Shown here: in pieces, positions 9,538 through 16,172 of the stretch
Layout of the letters: each line of letters opens with the position of its first letter
Position numbering within the stretch: position 1 is the first letter of the stretch
From: Henriciella barbarensis
Lineage (GTDB): Bacteria; Pseudomonadota; Alphaproteobacteria; Caulobacterales; Hyphomonadaceae
Assembly (NCBI RefSeq): GCF_003576345.1
Contig: NZ_QWGB01000007.1
Span: 1 to 64,000 of the forward strand
DNA: 64,000 bases
Direction of reading: 5' to 3'
Position numbers and translations under genes: made by a program
The notes under the pieces: model-generated
The model's input: only the letters and a program-made list of their open reading frames with translations
Databases searched by the model: none
Told to the model about the DNA's origin: nothing

Positions 9538-11045
9538 GTTTCAGTGCTTTTCTCGCGTTGCTGCAGCCGACCGAGAAAGTCTTCGGCCTGATCAGAAAAC
9601 TCTTTCAGAGGTTCGAGCGCAGCGCCGAGCCGTTGGATACCCTCGCCAAGTTTGGCATCGATTTCCCCAACATGCTGGACCACGTGATCTGCATGATCAC
9701 GGGAAGCTTTCGAAAGGCTCGCAAGCGCCGCGGCAAGCGCCTCGTCCACTGCCTCAAACCGACCCTGATAATCCGACCAAGCAGCTTCCGCGGCCGCCCC
9801 TGTGGCCGCGAGCTGCCTAGACAAGTCACGCATGTCCCCCCGAGCCGTTTCAGCAGATGCAGCCTGTTCGGCCACAAAACTTCTCGTAGCCTCAAGAGCC
9901 CCCTCGATCGTCTGCGCAACTTTTTGTAGTGGATCGACGGCCACATGCACATCACTTGCTGCCCGTTCAAAGGCTTCTGCCGCCTTCACAGAATTTGACC
10001 CTGCTGCCTCGAGCATCTGCAGATGGCTGTCCATCGCATCACGTTGGGCTCCCATACTCTGCGACAACGTTGTCAACGTACCACTGAAGGTGGTCATAGC
10101 AGTCGCAAGTTCTGCCATTTCAGCTCCGGCGTGCTCGCGCATCGCCTCTGCAATCCCGCTCGCACCCTCACCGTTAATCTGGGCAATACCGCGGGATATA
10201 TCGTCAAGCGCGCTAACCATCGGTGCAACCTGGCGCTGGAACGACTCATCAATCGTCAGGGCAAGCTTTGTCGCAAGATCCTTCACGGCAGGCGTCTGTT
10301 CCTTCGCCTGGATGAGCTGCTCAATGGCAATACGCTGCGGCGGCAGGTAAGCCATGCCGTGCTCCAAGTAGTCGCATAAATCCGACAGCTGGCGGCTGAG
10401 CTTCTGCTTCGATCGATGATCGACATACCGAAGCAGGATCGAACCGAACAGACCGCCTACCGAAGCCCAAAACTTTGCAGCGGTAATTGCGAGAAGCTGT
10501 TGGAGCCCGGCTCGCATGCCATCAGCGTCGGTTCCTTGCATGCTCGCCGTCGCCGCCGTCAGTGCAGCAATAATGCCCAGAAAAGTAACGAGCAGACCAA
10601 TTGCTATGAAAATATTGGCAAGCCAGCCAAGCGTTTTGGCCTCGTCCACTAAATCCAAAAAAAAATGTTCGGGCCGAGCTGTGTTCTGCAAGCAGTCTTC
10701 CGCCGAAACGTCGACGATCGTCTCGCGGTACTCCTCCCAGCTACGACGCAACATAGGCACTAGGCCCCGCCCAGATTGGATCATTACTGCATCAATGTCC
10801 GAAAACCGTCTCGCAAAATTTGCGCGAACCACATCAAGCGAGTCGGCCGTCTCAATTTCCGCCAACACCTCGTTTCGCATTGCAAGAGCGCGGGAAAGTG
10901 GTGAATGGATGAAAACCCAGTACTTTGTCGAGATAGCCACGGCCCAGGCGATGAGAACTATGGCAGCGACAAGAGCCATCGCGTCGCCGATGCCGGGCAC
11001 GCTTGTAAAAACCCAAATCAAGCCTTTGCCGACCACGTCGATCAT
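9534..11045 (-). CDS. zorA: ZorA, MotA/ExbB-like channel subunit with coiled-coil tail
   Basis: A 503-residue membrane protein. Transmembrane segments are predicted by eye at about 20-45, 140-162 and 184-208; the last two form the MotA/TolQ/ExbB core (FIAIGLLVTFLGII, KFWASVGGLFGSILL). From about 210 to the end runs a long, Ala/Glu-rich, charged helical region ending LGRLQQREKSTET, the intracellular tail typical of ZorA. The frame extends to 11270, but the ATG at 11045 was chosen because the upstream 75 residues look non-coding and the mature start MIDVVGKGLIW suits a first helix. E. coli type I ZorA is around 700 residues, so this tail is short. With ZorB it would sense phage infection at the envelope. 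Confidence 0.9.
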   Translation of the reverse strand: MIDVVGKGLIWVFTSVPGIGDAMALVAAIVLIAWAVAISTKYWVFIHSPLSRALAMRNEVLAEIETADSLDVVRANFARRFSDIDAVMIQSGRGLVPMLRRSWEEYRETIVDVSAEDCLQNTARPEHFFLDLVDEAKTLGWLANIFIAIGLLVTFLGIIAALTAATASMQGTDADGMRAGLQQLLAITAAKFWASVGGLFGSILLRYVDHRSKQKLSRQLSDLCDYLEHGMAYLPPQRIAIEQLIQAKEQTPAVKDLATKLALTIDESFQRQVAPMVSALDDISRGIAQINGEGASGIAEAMREHAGAEMAELATAMTTFSGTLTTLSQSMGAQRDAMDSHLQMLEAAGSNSVKAAEAFERAASDVHVAVDPLQKVAQTIEGALEATRSFVAEQAASAETARGDMRDLSRQLAATGAAAEAAWSDYQGRFEAVDEALAAALASLSKASRDHADHVVQHVGEIDAKLGEGIQRLGAALEPLKEFSDQAEDFLGRLQQREKSTET

Positions 11046-11392
11046 TGTGCTACCCCAGCGCAATCTACCTCTACACCTGAGGTCTACCGCGCACTGACCA
11101 GGGATGGCAAATCCACAATAACAATAAGCGGTGGAGAATCTTTGGAGAGCTTCCATCCTTTTTTCGCTGGATGCGCTGCGCTCCAAATCTGGCTCATGTC
11201 TGCCTGAAGGATTTCGGTAATGTGAAAGTATGCTCAGATGAACCAATCTAACGCGGGCATCATAGTTCATGAACGCGTCAAAACACTTAGGTCAGGCAAA
11301 ATGAGGCCGGGACTGCGGCGAACGAATTCGTAGTACCTCTGCGCGTGCTTCCGGTTATCTATCGGCTGAACCTGATCGAGGCACGCCCAATG
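11046..11392. other. Leader region between the glycosylase-like gene and zorA
   Basis: About 350 bases upstream of zorA on the minus strand. It should hold the Zorya promoter. A TATGAT hexamer is readable on the minus strand in the left third of the distance to the preceding gene, without a convincing -35 element. No terminator hairpin with a T-tract follows the upstream gene, so read-through from it into zorA is possible. I see no other gene here. Confidence 0.3.
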
Positions 11393-12340
11393 TCAGCCAA
11401 TACTCAGTGGTAGGCGCGCGCAATTGCCTTTCGCCGGACAGCGTTGAGCGCAACGCTGATCGCCACGTATTTGGTTGGCATTGCAGACGTTACCTTCGCT
11501 TCCCGCACAGCGTCGCCAAAGTGCGTGCTGAAAGATCCGAGGCACCGCACTCGGCCAGGCGTCATTGGTTCTGGATGCATCTACTCCGTCGAACGCAGTC
11601 AGCAGCAATCCACGACATCCACCATGCTGATAGCAACCCGCACCGAAAGCGTGCGCCGAGCCCGCAGCTTCAACTGCGCCGCACCGAATAAGCAGATTGT
11701 GCACGAGCCTATCGATGACCAGAAGTGATGTTCCTGCTTCGACGTAGAATGCTGAGTTCGACCCCACACCGAGCAAGATGTCGCTGACGAGCATGCTTCC
11801 AACCTTGTTGGACACGCCACAAAGCCTAGAGAAGCTCGTCACGAGCGATTCGGCGAATTCGGCAGGCGAGCCAACAAATTGCACGCGTTGGCTCTCCAGC
11901 CACGCCCAGGGTGTCCTGTGCGGCTTTTCGAGCGACCAGTAAGTTAAACCAATCGCCAACCTCGCGAGTAAGCCATTTCGCGCTGGCACCTTTCCAACCA
12001 CACACTCACTCAAACCCGTTGGGTTCGAACAGGTATTCGCCGTTTTGCGAAATCCGCAATTTTGTAATGCTGACACACCGCGCGACCATTCACATGCAGC
12101 TTGCGGAACGAGTGTTTCCAAGCGCTCGAAATCAGGGCTGCCGTGTTGCCCCATCCACACAGCCGCGGCTTGATCACTGACCCCCTGAAAGTTGCAGACT
12201 GCGAAAATGTGGGCGCAAAAATCAGCCCACGACCAGCGTTCGAAGTTTTGCCAGCCGTCAGATAAACCCGAGAGATAATTCGGGTCGAGGTTGTCATCGA
12301 CGATCGCCCTCAATGCTGCTTTCCACCTACGGCCGGGCAT
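11393..12340 (-). CDS. HhH-GPD / endonuclease III-like DNA glycosylase family protein (putative)
   Basis: A 315-residue protein I do not recognise as a named family. Its C-terminal half has the outline of the HhH-GPD DNA-repair superfamily. A helix-hairpin-helix-like LCGVSNKVGSMLVSDI around 173-188 has Lys179 where endonuclease III has its catalytic Lys. LLVIDRLVHNLLIRCG around 207-221 has Asp210 where that enzyme has its catalytic Asp. Near the C-terminus a cysteine group (278, 286, 297, 301, 307; last pair C-x5-C) resembles the 4Fe-4S loop. The K-to-D spacing is 31, longer than in endonuclease III, so this is inference. It lies upstream of zorA on the same strand and divergent from the recombinase. 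The weakly conserved-looking N-terminus (1-150) has no assignment. Confidence 0.55.
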   Translation of the reverse strand: MPGRRWKAALRAIVDDNLDPNYLSGLSDGWQNFERWSWADFCAHIFAVCNFQGVSDQAAAVWMGQHGSPDFERLETLVPQAACEWSRGVSALQNCGFRKTANTCSNPTGLSECVVGKVPARNGLLARLAIGLTYWSLEKPHRTPWAWLESQRVQFVGSPAEFAESLVTSFSRLCGVSNKVGSMLVSDILLGVGSNSAFYVEAGTSLLVIDRLVHNLLIRCGAVEAAGSAHAFGAGCYQHGGCRGLLLTAFDGVDASRTNDAWPSAVPRIFQHALWRRCAGSEGNVCNANQIRGDQRCAQRCPAKGNCARLPLSIG

Positions 12341-12376
12341 GGTATTGCGTTCTTGTTTTGTTCCTGTTATGCGTAT

Positions 12377-12405
12377 AGCTAACGTAACAAACTGGCAGGT
12401 GTCAA
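12377..12405 (-). promoter_or_regulatory. Possible sigma70-type promoter for the glycosylase-like gene
   Basis: On the minus strand a consensus -35 TTGACA (12400-12405 on the plus strand) is followed after 17 bases by a poor -10, TTAGCT (12377-12382). The gene start is 37 bases further. The -35 lies within five bases of the recombinase ATG on the other strand, so the two divergent starts share this spacer. Confidence 0.4.
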
Positions 12406-12409
12406 ATTA

Positions 12410-12991
12410 ATGGCCGGCAGGCAGGCGAAATTGCTGAGTGACGCAATGTTTGACCGAGCCCTCCGCCTCCTCACCAGCAGCCGATACCCCGAGCGCAATC
12501 GAGTGATGCTCCTGCTAAGTTTTAAAGCGGGCTTACGCGCTAATGAGATGGCCGGTTTGACCTGGGCAATGGTTCAACGAGCAGATGACCAACTGAGTCA
12601 CTGTCTCGAGGTGGAAGACCATATCGCAAAGAATCATCGTGGGCGCCGCATCCCAATGCACCGGGATTTGAGGAAGGCATTGCGCGAGCTGAAAGCTTAT
12701 GATCGCCCTCATACGCACGACACAGTGCTGCGAAGTGAGCGAGGCGCTTCGCTTAATAGCGCTTCGGTCGTGAATTGGTTTGCGGACTTTTACCGCACAC
12801 ATGGGTTCGCTGGCTGCTCCAGCCATTCAGGTCGAAGAACTTTCATTACAAAAGCGGCCCGCGAAATAAGCCGATGCGGAGGCAGCTTGCGCGATGTTCA
12901 GGAGTTGGCTGGTCATGCCTCACTTCGGATGACCGAGCGTTACATCGAGGGCGATCGTCAGACCCAACGACGGCTGGTCGCTCGATTGTAG
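12410..12991 (+). CDS. Compact tyrosine recombinase / integrase
   Basis: A 193-residue site-specific recombinase consisting of the catalytic domain only, without the usual N-terminal SAM-like core-binding domain. Active-site residues are visible: Arg43 in AGLRANEMAG, Lys74 in the beta-hairpin, His139 and Arg142 in HSGRRTF, His169 in LAGHAS and the nucleophile Tyr178 in ERYIEG. The start follows AGGTG at 12396-12400; the spacing is usable. A strong terminator follows at 13020. Its place beside tRNA-Arg at the island edge suggests it integrates or excises the island. Single-domain integrases of this size occur on alphaproteobacterial mobile elements, sometimes needing partners. Confidence 0.9.
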   Translation: MAGRQAKLLSDAMFDRALRLLTSSRYPERNRVMLLLSFKAGLRANEMAGLTWAMVQRADDQLSHCLEVEDHIAKNHRGRRIPMHRDLRKALRELKAYDRPHTHDTVLRSERGASLNSASVVNWFADFYRTHGFAGCSSHSGRRTFITKAAREISRCGGSLRDVQELAGHASLRMTERYIEGDRQTQRRLVARL

Positions 12992-13019
12992 AGCCCGGCA
13001 AACAGAACAGACTTTTTTT

Positions 13020-13052
13020 GAGCCCTGCGTTTCACACGCGCAGGGCTCTTTT
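13020..13052 (+). terminator. Rho-independent terminator after the recombinase gene
   Basis: A perfect 10-bp stem, GAGCCCTGCG (13020-13029) with CGCAGGGCTC (13039-13048), a 9-base loop, then TTTTC. It lies 28 bases after the recombinase stop and just before the ribosome-binding site of the next gene. A T-run precedes the stem on the same strand. Confidence 0.85.
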
Positions 13053-13070
13053 CATGAGAGGAGCTAAATC

Positions 13071-13415
13071 ATGACAGAAGCGTGTGAAAAAAGAACCGAG
13101 AGAACGCGACAGCTAAACGATCGATTTCGAGAAGATCCGAAAGACGGCAAGATTGTCGTGACCGAAGGCGTCGCCGTCATTGCCTACAATATTGGCCTCG
13201 GTGAGATTCTTGAGGCGGTCAAAACATTCGATCGGTTCGATGAGGCCAATGACCCGCACTCAGAGCATGACTTTGGTGCGATCGAGTTTGATGGCGCGAA
13301 AGTCTTTTGGAAAATCGACTATTACGATCGGGCCATTCAGGCCGGTAGTGCCGATCCCTCAGATGCCAAGCAGACAACCCGCGTCATGACAATCATGACT
13401 GCGGAAGAATACTAG
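13071..13415 (+). CDS. DUF3768 family protein
   Basis: A 114-residue acidic protein that matches the DUF3768 pattern: an N-terminal LNDRFR, a central FDEANDPHSEHDFGA, then FWKIDYYDRA and DPSDAKQTTRVMTIMTAEEY at the end. No function is known for the family; it is common on plasmids and mobile elements of alphaproteobacteria. AGGAG lies 7 bases before the ATG. It is followed after 11 bases by another small gene, and the pair is bracketed by two hairpin terminators, forming a separate short unit just inside the island edge. Confidence 0.8.
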   Translation: MTEACEKRTERTRQLNDRFREDPKDGKIVVTEGVAVIAYNIGLGEILEAVKTFDRFDEANDPHSEHDFGAIEFDGAKVFWKIDYYDRAIQAGSADPSDAKQTTRVMTIMTAEEY

Positions 13416-13426
13416 GAGAAATTGGT

Positions 13427-13645
13427 ATGACCACCGCATCAAACTTTCGACCAGCAATCGGCCAAAAGGTACTTCAATATATCGAGGACGACGGAGCCTG
13501 GTACACGTTGGCAGTCAAGTCTGATCTCCTGAGCCCGCTAAACGGTCGAGAAAGAGTCGAGGCCACCTACGTCGATTATCCGGACGATGGGAGCATCACG
13601 GTCTTCGTAGATGAACTTTACAAGATACCTGAACCGCTCAACTGA
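13427..13645 (+). CDS. Small hypothetical protein downstream of DUF3768
   Basis: 72 residues with no family I recognise. It is soluble, with an aromatic beta-rich look (VLQYIEDDGAWYTLAVK, YVDYPDDGSITVFVDELYKI). GGAGA precedes the ATG by 7 bases, and the start is 12 bases after the DUF3768 stop, so the two are co-transcribed. A terminator follows at 13676. Small genes in this position travel with DUF3768 on mobile elements, which is the only contextual hint. Confidence 0.7.
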   Translation: MTTASNFRPAIGQKVLQYIEDDGAWYTLAVKSDLLSPLNGRERVEATYVDYPDDGSITVFVDELYKIPEPLN

Positions 13646-13675
13646 ACGCGGCTCAGCGGCTTCGCGACGAACCAT

Positions 13676-13709
13676 GAAAACCCGCTTCGCTTTAGTGAGG
13701 CGGGTTTTC
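13676..13709 (+). terminator. Rho-independent terminator closing the DUF3768 unit
   Basis: A perfect 10-bp stem, GAAAACCCGC (13676-13685) with GCGGGTTTTC (13700-13709), and a 14-base loop. T-rich on the 3' arm and A-rich on the 5' arm, so it may act in both directions. It marks the last island feature before the tRNA gene. Confidence 0.8.
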
Positions 13710-13822
13710 CACAGCTTTTCGATTCGCCGGCTTTTGAGAGCGAATATCACTGCAGCTTGCTACCGATGTGCTACCGACAGCCTCGCGCGGGCGTGAGCAA
13801 TTCCGCTAAGTCATTGAAAACA

Positions 13823-13899
13823 TGGCGACCCCTACAGGACTTGAACCTGTAACCGTCGGATTAGAAGTCCGGTGCTCTATCCAGTTGAGCTAAGGGGCC
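13823..13899 (-). tRNA. tRNA-Arg (anticodon UCU)
   Basis: A 77-nt cloverleaf on the minus strand with encoded CCA. The acceptor GGCCCCT pairs with AGGGGTC. The anticodon stem-loop reads CCGGA-CTTCTAA-TCCGA, giving anticodon TCT. The T-arm contains GGTTCAAGTCC. The 3' end faces the recombinase-carrying island, the usual arrangement for integration at a tRNA gene. Confidence 0.95.
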
Positions 13900-13915
13900 G
13901 GAAAAGTGCGCTGGA

Positions 13916-14224
13916 CTAATGCGTCCAGGGCTGCTTGCGATCGGCAGCGAAGTTCTGGGAATAGGATTTCACCAGACGCTTTGGCTCACGCGGCTCATCG
14001 ACGGTGAAGGCCAGTTTCTCGCGCTTGGCAAACTCGATCGCTTGCTCACGCGTTTCAAAGTGCATCCGCACCTGGCCCGTTGTGTCGTTGATGCTGGTCC
14101 AGCCCATCAGTGGATCGGCGAATCGGGCGTCGTGATCAGCACGAAACTCAAGAACCCATTCACGCGTCTTTCCCCGGCCAGACTGCATGGCAGTCTTTCT
14201 GGGTCTGTAGATACGCGCGTCCAT
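13916..14224 (-). CDS. NDUFS4-like NADH dehydrogenase (complex I) accessory subunit
   Basis: A 102-residue homologue of the ETC complex I conserved-region family, which includes mitochondrial NDUFS4. Recognisable parts are ARIYRPRKTAMQSGRGKT, WVLEFRADH, the DPLMGWTSINDT segment, then the MHFETREQAIEFAKREKLAF block and the C-terminal YSQNFAADRK. In alphaproteobacteria this small subunit stabilises complex I at the inner membrane. The ATG at 14224 has a strong GGAGG 6 bases upstream; the open frame extends further but runs through a tRNA gene, so that extension was discarded. It sits 21 bases after tRNA-Pro and 16 before tRNA-Arg, same strand. Confidence 0.9.
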   Translation of the reverse strand: MDARIYRPRKTAMQSGRGKTREWVLEFRADHDARFADPLMGWTSINDTTGQVRMHFETREQAIEFAKREKLAFTVDEPREPKRLVKSYSQNFAADRKQPWTH

Positions 14225-14244
14225 GGTCGCCTCCAGAAAATCGA

Positions 14245-14321
<77 letters not shown>

Positions 14322-14365
14322 ACATCGGAGGCCCTTTTATGCAGACAGGCCTTTGCCTGCAAGCC

Positions 14366-14800
14366 CTATTTCAGTGTTCGACGCAGCACGCGGAAAACTG
14401 CGTCAGCCCGCGCGGTCAGAGCGGCGCCCACGAGCATGTCTGTCGTGACGTGGACAACGCCATTATCGGAGGAAATCACGCGTGGGCGCGCCTCCAGCCA
14501 GTCGCCGGGACGGATAGTTCCGTAGAAGCTGGTCGTAAGCTTCAGAGTGACTGACATTTTCCGGGTTTCGTACCAGACGGCCCAGGCAAGCGCGCCGTCC
14601 GCAAAAGAGCTCACCATGCCGCCATGCATGAAGCCCATACTGTTACAGTGACGATCCAGCACCCAGATACCGCTTCGCATGTCGCCTTTTCCCGTCGCAC
14701 GGCAGACAGGGCCATTGCGCATCGTGAACGGGCCGCGAGAAGAAGATACTTCGAAGCCCGCAGGCGGGTCGCGGTGAACTTCGTTATTCTGCGGCATCAT
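14366..14800 (-). CDS. PaaI-type thioesterase (hot-dog fold)
   Basis: A 144-residue hot-dog thioesterase that would hydrolyse acyl-CoA substrates in the cytoplasm. The core motif is HGGMVSSFADGALAWAV near residue 59, with a preceding NSMGFM turn, a pattern typical of the PaaI/YdiI group (HGG plus an acidic Asp in the long helix). The start is one of two adjacent ATGs at 14800/14797, overlapping the end of the DUF192 gene by about 15 bases, so the two are coupled. The frame extends to 14875, but that would overlap DUF192 deeply. The substrate is unknown. Confidence 0.85.
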   Translation of the reverse strand: MMPQNNEVHRDPPAGFEVSSSRGPFTMRNGPVCRATGKGDMRSGIWVLDRHCNSMGFMHGGMVSSFADGALAWAVWYETRKMSVTLKLTTSFYGTIRPGDWLEARPRVISSDNGVVHVTTDMLVGAALTARADAVFRVLRRTLK

Positions 14801-15272
14801 TGCCGAAGATTGCGTGGCGCACAGTGTCACCCGGCTCAATACCGAGCTCGGCTGCCCTGCCGCCATTGATCTCAAGTACGCCTTTCACCGGTGTGCCGGG
14901 CGAGATCGTGCGCAGCGAACCTGGAATAGCATTCCGGGCGATCATCACGACAGAACCGGTCGAGGAGATGAACAGCATGTCGAGAGGGATCAACGTATTC
15001 TTCATGTACATCGCTGGCTCACGCGGATTGCCGAAATCAAATAGCATCCCCGCCTCCGGTGAAAGCGAATCGCGATTCATCAGCCCGTAGGAGATTTCGT
15101 CGCTTTCATCAGCGATCTCGATGTCGAACTGGTGAGTGCCATTTGCCGACTCGATGGTCACAGTCGATTCCTCAAGGGGATCGGACGGCGCCTCAATCTG
15201 CGCAAAAGCGGTGGAGGATGGCAGCAACAGTGTGCTGAAGCTCAGGGCCGCGACGGCAAGAAGTGTTTTCAT
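14784..15272 (-). CDS. DUF192 family exported protein
   Basis: 162 residues with a cleavable signal peptide (MKTLLAVAAL... to about AFAQ) and a DUF192 domain. Conserved parts visible are YGLMNRDSL, GMLFDFG, YMKNTLIPLDMLFI and GSVVMIARNAIPGS, then the NGGRAAELGIEPGD end. The family is periplasmic, of unknown biochemical role, and ubiquitous in alphaproteobacteria, often beside cold-shock genes as here. The ATG at 15272 was chosen over the 15359 start because it leads directly into the signal peptide. It is 61 bases after the cold-shock gene stop, same strand. Confidence 0.88.
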   Translation of the reverse strand: MKTLLAVAALSFSTLLLPSSTAFAQIEAPSDPLEESTVTIESANGTHQFDIEIADESDEISYGLMNRDSLSPEAGMLFDFGNPREPAMYMKNTLIPLDMLFISSTGSVVMIARNAIPGSLRTISPGTPVKGVLEINGGRAAELGIEPGDTVRHAIFGNDAAE

Positions 15273-15333
15273 GGAAGCGGGTTTAGCCCGCACCTTTCGC
15301 ACGCACAACACGTCTTGGGGGCATGCGATGTAT

Positions 15334-15852
15334 CTATTCTGTAAGGACAGCGCTGACATAGGCGCCGCGCGTGCCGTCAGCGATCGTTACAGTGAACTGT
15401 TCGCCAGGTTCGGCGGATGAAATGCCGCCGCGACGCAAGACGGAAATATGGATGAAGACATCACCTTCCTCCTCAACCCGGTTCACAAAGCCAAAGCCCC
15501 GCTCAGAGCTGAACCATTTGACGACGACATCTTCTGGATCAGGCGCGTTGCCCTTTTCCTTAGCGATCACTTCGCGGGGGCGGTCCATCTCGATGATATG
15601 GTCGACCTGCCAGCCACGCTCGCCTGCTACCGCATCGCACACGATCCGCGCCCCCTCATCCGCGTCCGACTCACCATAAGCGCGTAGCGCAGAGATATGG
15701 ATCATCACATCACCAGAGAGCTCGGATGAGGTCACAGAATCAGGAATGACGAAACCATAGCCCTTTGCGGGGTCGAACCATTTGATGGCGCCGATCACCC
15801 TCACTGAGGTTGAGGGCTCTAAATTCTGGATTTCTGGTTTCAACGCGCTCAT
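15334..15852 (-). CDS. Cold-shock protein with two CSD domains
   Basis: A 172-residue protein with two cold-shock domains in tandem. The first starts GAIKWFDPAKGYGFVIPD (about 20-37), the second VKWFSSERGFGFVNR (about 107-121) followed by GDVFIHISVLRR. Both carry the RNP1-like KGYGF/RGFGF and VFIHIS RNA-binding motifs. Double-CSD proteins of this size (CspD-type) occur in alphaproteobacteria and bind single-stranded nucleic acid. The ATG at 15852 is used; one upstream codon is only a TTG. It heads a minus-strand run with the DUF192 and thioesterase genes. Confidence 0.9.
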   Translation of the reverse strand: MSALKPEIQNLEPSTSVRVIGAIKWFDPAKGYGFVIPDSVTSSELSGDVMIHISALRAYGESDADEGARIVCDAVAGERGWQVDHIIEMDRPREVIAKEKGNAPDPEDVVVKWFSSERGFGFVNRVEEEGDVFIHISVLRRGGISSAEPGEQFTVTIADGTRGAYVSAVLTE

Positions 15853-15951
15853 CAACCCACCATTCCCGACAGGAATAGTAGAAAAGCCGAATCAGATTGT
15901 CATCCCCGCAGGGCAAAACAAATCGTGTTTTACGAGAAATTGTCCAAAAAC

Positions 15952-16026
15952 TGGCACTCCCTAGGGGAATCGAACCCCTCTTTCCAGGTTGAAAACCTGG
16001 CGTCCTAACCGATAGACGAAGGGAGC
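15952..16026 (-). tRNA. tRNA-Glu (anticodon UUC)
   Basis: A 75-nt cloverleaf with CCA on the minus strand. The acceptor GCTCCCT pairs with AGGGAGT through one G-T wobble. The anticodon stem-loop CCAGG-TTTTCAA-CCTGG gives anticodon TTC. The T-arm contains GGTTCGATTCC. Confidence 0.95.
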
Positions 16027-16044
16027 GCTCTGTTTGGAACGCGC

Positions 16045-16073
16045 GATATAGCTGCCAGTCGCACAGCTTGCAA
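16045..16073 (-). promoter_or_regulatory. Promoter of tRNA-Glu
   Basis: On the minus strand TTGCAA (-35, 16068-16073) and TATATC (-10, 16045-16050) are separated by exactly 17 bases. The -10 ends 18 bases before the mature tRNA 5' end, a normal distance for a short precursor leader. Confidence 0.7.
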
Positions 16074-16172
16074 GCGGCTCTATGCGGACAAATCAGTTTT
16101 TTGCAGTTGGTCGCTTTTTACCGGGCATATCGACATCGCTGGAGCCCCGGCCATACACGCAATTTCAGGGAT

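Noticed and set aside
11046-11270. Upstream extension of the zorA frame by 75 codons
   Set aside because: The residues have many Cys/Arg and no membrane or helical pattern; the ATG at 11045 leads directly into a sensible protein.
11393-11660. Possible frameshift at the C-terminus of the glycosylase-like gene
   Set aside because: I first suspected the Cys-rich end to be off-frame, but it holds an ordered cysteine group and LLTAFDGVDASR-type sequence with no better alternative frame, so it was kept intact.
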